Source of the DNA: Neopestalotiopsis rosae
Taxonomy: Eukaryota; Ascomycota; Sordariomycetes; Amphisphaeriales; Sporocadaceae
Length of the DNA: 64,000 nucleotides
Assembly (NCBI GenBank): GCA_023078685.1
Contig: JALGAS010000004.1
Span: 5,704,001-5,768,000 of the forward strand
Direction: 5' to 3'
In this document: piece after piece, positions 59,701-64,000 of the stretch
Position numbering within the stretch: position 1 is the stretch's first letter
Layout of the letters: each line of letters opens with the position of its first letter
Program-made: the position numbers and the translations under genes
The notes under the pieces: model-generated
The model's database searches: none
Told to the model about the DNA's origin: nothing
The model's input: the letters and a program-made list of their open reading frames with translations, nothing else

Positions 59701-61372
59701 CGATCTCAGTTCACCACCTGGAGCTTCAGTCTTAGAAGCGCTGAGCGAGCTCCGGCCTGAAGAAGTGCCGGGTTTGGCCTGTGGTCCTGGGATGGGAAGC
59801 TTGGACTGCTTCTCTTTCTGTTGCTCTTGTGCATCCTCGACCAGAATCTTGAGAACACTGACAGCTTCCTTGCCGAAGCCGAAGAAGGAAAAAAGGTACT
59901 CGTCTATAGCAAACGTCTCCTCGTTGTCGATGATTCTGATCTTTATGGTATCGGCAAACTCGAGCATTTGTGTTTCCTCAATATCCAAGACATTGCTGAT
60001 GGGCAGGGAGATCTTTACGCTGTCGCCGTCGTTATGCGAACGGAATATCACGCGTTGGAGGCTCTTGACCCATTCCTTGGCGCTTGGTGCGCTGTCGGCT
60101 TTGAAGTGATATGTGCGGTGCTCGGTCACGATCGAAAAGTGCACGCCGTCCTTCTCCTTGTCGACAATATTTGCCGAGATGGCATACCGCAAGTCGATCT
60201 GGCCACTGGGAAAGTACAGATTAGAAGAGTCTCGGTAATATCCCAAGACGTCTCCCTTTAGTCGGAACCAGTATCGGTTATACTTGGGGTTTCGCTTTCC
60301 ACTTTTGGACAGATAGCCAGATTTTGCAACTTCGTGCTATGAGGGATTAGACAATGCAGGGTCGGTGGGCCGAACGTTGAACTCACTGCTTTCTTAGGAA
60401 GATATGCATAAAAGCAGATATGCCTGGCCGTGATGTACATGTAGCCCTGAAGCAATACGCTCTGGAGAAGCCAGCAAGGATATTCTGAAACTGGTCAGTA
60501 TGATGCTTGGTCAAGTCATTAAGTGTGGCTGGCAACCTACCTTCCAGGACCTTCTCGGGCTGGTCGAACTCGAAAATCTCTTTCAAGCGCACGGCCAGCT
60601 CTGTGTCTTCGTTCTCTCCCGCATCGCCGCCTCGCCGCAGATCACTAGAGAGGCGTTCCAGGTCGAAACTGGGTCGTGCGGCCATCTCTGCTCTGGCTTC
60701 AAGCATCCTGCTCATAACTGGTGCAGCCCTTGCATCGCGATCAGTCGCCGTGACTTCGATATTTGGGGATTGGAGATTCGAAGGTCTGGCCTCTTGTAAA
60801 AATGCATCCTGGTGGGCATCTGCACCATTTAGACCGGCATTAGGTTCTGTGGGAGGTGATTTTAGCTTTGAGGACCTGGACTTTGATTTTGAAGTTAGGC
60901 GCGGTAGCTGTGGGAGAGAATGAAGGAGTTGAGCGGATAGTCGGCGCCGATGCTTCTTATCCGTCTTCTCTGTCTTCTCTGTCTTCTCTGGTGAAGCCTT
61001 TCTTAGTATTTGTGATGTTGCTATATCTTCCCGTTCTGGTCCCTTTCCTTTGCCCTTTCTGGTCTCGAGCTTTTGGTCACCAGCTTCGTCCTCGTCGCTG
61101 TACTGCTCTTCGAACCGGTCGTTGAAGTCAGCGGTAGATCCGGCGGCCGCAATCAGTCCAAATATTGATTGATTCATGTTCATAAACATTTGATGGCCGC
61201 CCTGCTGAGGTAACACATCCTCATCAGCCTCATCCCCAGTCTCTTTTAACCGATCGGGAAGCTCCATTGTTGGCTGGTGTTCTTCGCGACGCTTCTTGTG
61301 TAGTTTCTTGTTCACTCGTCTCCTGGTCGCCTCCTCGCTCGAGGGACGGACATCAGGGGGTGTAGGGGCCAT
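56777..61372 (-). CDS. ATG26: Sterol 3-beta-glucosyltransferase (ATG26/UGT51)
   Basis: Four exons (61372-60541, 60484-60387, 60336-57163, 57109-56777) give 1478 residues. A disordered N-terminus (about 270 residues, with an [12 protein letters not shown] repeat) is followed by the first GRAM domain ([19 protein letters not shown]) and a PH domain ([27 protein letters not shown]). A long Ser-rich linker leads to the second GRAM domain ([20 protein letters not shown]). The GT1/GT28 catalytic domain starts [22 protein letters not shown] and carries the UDP-glucose site [20 protein letters not shown]. The enzyme makes steryl glucosides from ergosterol and UDP-glucose on membranes. In some yeasts and plant pathogens it is needed for pexophagy. 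The last 110 residues are a variable acidic tail in their own exon. Intron 3 has a perfect TACTAACG branch point and an uncommon GTTGGT donor. Confidence 0.95.
60958..60990. repeat. Threefold TCTTCTCTG tandem repeat in ATG26
   Basis: Encodes the EKTEKTEKT block in the disordered N-terminus on the minus strand. Confidence 0.75.
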
Positions 61373-63838
61373 GATCCTCGCCGAACGGCAGCCGTCTGCC
61401 TAATCGACGGTGGTCCCGGGCTCGCTACGTTGTTGGTGCTATCTGCCTGGCGCGTAGGTGTGCTTTGCCAATGTGATACTGCAGGTGCGTACGGCACAGT
61501 GTGTCATGCAGTGGATCCAGTAGAGATATGAGGCCTTGTGGCGTGCCTTATAATAAGGGCAGGTCTCGAGGGATTCGGAGGAGCTTGGAGCTATCGGGGG
61601 ATGCAGTTGACTTGGTCAGGCTTCGAGATGCATATCGAGGACAGGACAGAATCAACCAGACAGAGAGGCTTGGCAGCGGTCGGATACCAGGCAGCGCATC
61701 TGTTGTATCAGATCAAAGCGATGGGTCGGGAGGTGGGCTATGTACAAAGTATGTTGCAAGGACGAATAGCCAGATTCGGAGTCAGGCTGACTTTATCAGG
61801 CAATGAGCTTGTCGGTCGGGGCGATTGACACATGCGCTGCACGTCTAGTAGAGGAGTAGTGGTAGAGCTTTAGATGTATAGTAACTTGGTGTCTGTTCTG
61901 AGGGGGAGGTGGGCGCTTGTTCCGATTCTGACCGACACGGCGACGGTATTCAGGTGATGCACATATACCCAGCCAGAGAAAAGAAGAAAAGCGACGACAT
62001 CCGAGAAGACAAGGTCTGTTCCTGGTTGCTCATCGGATTGACTGCGCCCAGGGTCAACTAAACTCACTGTACCTACCAACCTACCTGCCTGCCTGCGATG
62101 GCAGCGTTATCGATAAGTCTCACTTCCGGGTGACCTTATCGGGCTCAAGTCGAGCAAGCGGGCGAATGACGCGAACGCTCGTCTGGTGAACGTGGACCGC
62201 CAGCGCCGCTTTGGATAGGCGGGCAAAGCGGGCGATGACCACTGGGTTCCACCCAATGGGGCTTTTGGGGGTGAGGCGCTAAATATCCCTGTAACCTGAT
62301 TGCTGGGGAACGGAGCGTCTGGCGTCTGGTTCGACTGTGCTGTGCCTTATTACCTGACCCTATGTACGCTACACATGCATCGGATCAGGTACCTACTGGA
62401 CTTATTGGATCGTGATTCTGTCACATGTCTCCTCGACATATGACTCGACTCCTGGGTTTCTTGAGCAGGTCGTGACTGAGTCCAACAATGTCCTGATACC
62501 AAAGCGACTGTTCTGTATTGATTGCAAACAATAATAATGCAGTAGCATATCAGCTTCCATCTTTCCAAGGCTACGTCATACGTACCTAGGTATGATGACA
62601 CTGAGTGAGACGGGTATGGAAGTATTTTGTACCTAAAGAGGCTCCGCATTCAGGGTACTTCTACACCCTGAGGAAAATCGATGCTTTTTGTCTTCTTGAA
62701 TGTTCTGGAGACTTTATTTTCCAATGAGGCGCACCTGGCAGACACTGGAATGGCATTGCTTTATTGCACCTCGTACAATGTCTCTGGGACCGAGCAGAGT
62801 CTTTTTCAACAGCTATATCTCTAAGACAGTTAATCGCCAGCAGTTTCGGTATGAAACATGAATGCGTTGTAGATCCATGGCTCTACCTTTGTTTTGATAT
62901 ATACGGTTGAGAGAGCACAAATCGTCATCTCTCCGGCTCAGGTTTGTATGGCGTGTCCTTGCAGTAACGAAAATATGGTTGTGTATGCGTGTCTAATAGT
63001 GTTGAAAAAGCATATTGGGTACGCAGAAGCAGCCATACATCTTAAATTGAGGTATAGCCATCGTCCAAGAAAATCAAGATGCTGACTATGGGACTTGACC
63101 GTTCAAATACAGCTTGACTTGCTCTAGACGAAGCCAAGGAGAAGTCCTGTTTGCTCCCAGTGAACGCAACAAATTCGGTTAGTGGTACAAACTGAGCCAA
63201 GGTTGGTACAGTATGTATGATGAGTGAGCCACTGACTACCGAGCCTTGCCTCTAATTTTCGTGAAATTTTGCAAGCTTAGATTAGTCGCAGATTTTATCG
63301 CCAAATAACGTGTGTGACTAGTCACAGATGGGACTGCATGTAGTCATATATTGTCACTCGATCGATATGTACGGACATACGAGGATTGCAAGAAGTCTCA
63401 TTTGTATTGAATTGAGCTGGGTTGACTGCGACGGAGTCAGATCAGCTAGCGAGGTATCTCATCTCTGTTGACAATTGAGCCCTGGATACCTCGAAGCATC
63501 TACCCACAGGACAATTGCTCAGCCCGTCGATATCTTCGCCGGCCTCATAGCAACCTGGTAGCAAGGCCATAACTCATTCCAGACATTGCCAAGGCATTGC
63601 CAGCGTATTCGATAGAGGCACACGAACCACAATGAGTGGGTGAAAAGCAGTTTTATTCATCGGAACTCCCTTTCATATAACCGTTCATGCCATGCAATGC
63701 TCGAAAGAAGCCTTGAGCCTAAGAACCTTGCGCTACCTGCCGCGTGGTGTTTGCAGGAGACTTGAGTACAACCTGCCCCAAGTTCGTTGTCAAGGTATTC
63801 CGGTTTTTCCCATGTCCATCCCTCACAAAACGATAAAC
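61373..63838. other. 2.5-kb gene-free stretch
   Basis: Upstream region of ATG26 and 3' flank of the ribosomal-protein gene. Short frames only; a CCTACCTGCCTGCCTGC tract lies near 62080. No RNA gene was recognised. Confidence 0.5.
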
Positions 63839-64000
63839 TTATGCGACGAGCTCAACGACACCACCGGCCTCGGTGATCTTCTTCTCGGCGAGCTTGCTGA
63901 CCCAGCGGGCGCGAACGACCAGGGGAACTTCAGGGAGACGGCCCTTTCCGAGGACCTTGGAGTAACCGAGGGGAAGGAGGTCGATGACGGGGACGGTGTC
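63839..64000 (-). CDS. RPL28: 60S ribosomal protein uL15 (L28/L27a), C-terminal part, cut by window edge
   Basis: The final 53 codons are visible, beginning [20 protein letters not shown] and ending [22 protein letters not shown], with stop TAA at 63839-63841. This is the conserved C-terminal end of eukaryotic uL15. It includes the [18 protein letters not shown] turn that lies near the tunnel and E-site region of the large subunit. Codon use is strongly C-ending, as expected for a ribosomal protein. The rest of the gene continues beyond 64000. Length and introns cannot be judged. Confidence 0.95.
   Translation of the reverse strand, partial: DTVPVIDLLPLGYSKVLGKGRLPEVPLVVRARWVSKLAEKKITEAGGVVELVA

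Overview
The window is chromosomal DNA of a filamentous ascomycete (Pezizomycotina, most likely Sordariomycetes; Hypocreales would fit but is inference). The genes carry short introns of about 45-140 nt with GTRNGT donors, CTAAC/CTRAT branch points and CAG/TAG acceptors. The gene families are typical of moulds: HET domain, Zn2Cys6 regulator, DHA1 and DHA2 transporters, DUF3292, and an ATG26-type sterol glucosyltransferase. I could build 24 protein-gene models. For all spliced models the exon lengths add up to an open frame, except one terpene synthase that has an in-frame stop. No rRNA, tRNA, CRISPR array or intact transposon was found.

Layout. 0.7-10.3 kb: SDR oxidoreductase, secreted CAP/PR-1 protein, CMR1-type WD40 protein, Mtf2-like mitochondrial protein, GRE2/DFR-like reductase, and a tiny acidic protein with a perfect internal repeat. 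10.7-21 kb: DHA1 drug transporter, FcyB-like purine-cytosine permease, a sesquiterpene-synthase-type gene broken by one TGA, and a HET-domain protein. 21.4-27.5 kb: isochorismatase-like hydrolase, DUF3292 membrane protein, mannose-6-phosphate isomerase.

27.8-36.5 kb is the clearest functional unit: a lactose-permease-like sugar porter, a divergent Zn2Cys6 regulator and an intracellular GH2 beta-galactosidase, which together look like a galactoside-assimilation cluster. A CGG-N11-CCG site (the Gal4/Lac9 spacing) lies in the permease/regulator divergent promoter and another lies upstream of the beta-galactosidase. A mannose-6-phosphate isomerase and a bacterial-looking HAD-IIB sugar-phosphate hydrolase flank this unit.

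38-64 kb: the HAD protein, a DHA2 transporter whose first intron appears to be GC-AG, a 3.3-kb gene-free stretch, a secreted heme peroxidase, FCP1 CTD phosphatase, the complex I subunit NDUFA13/GRIM-19, an unrecognised disordered protein with a beta-strand tail, an unrecognised 156-residue protein, the sterol 3-beta-glucosyltransferase, and, cut by the right edge, ribosomal protein uL15 (L28/L27a).

I saw no wholly new system. The observations most worth checking are the galactoside cluster with its paired sites, the one-stop terpene synthase, the repeat-containing micro-protein with a 3n intron, and the GC-AG intron. Splice coordinates were read by hand and may be off by a base in places.
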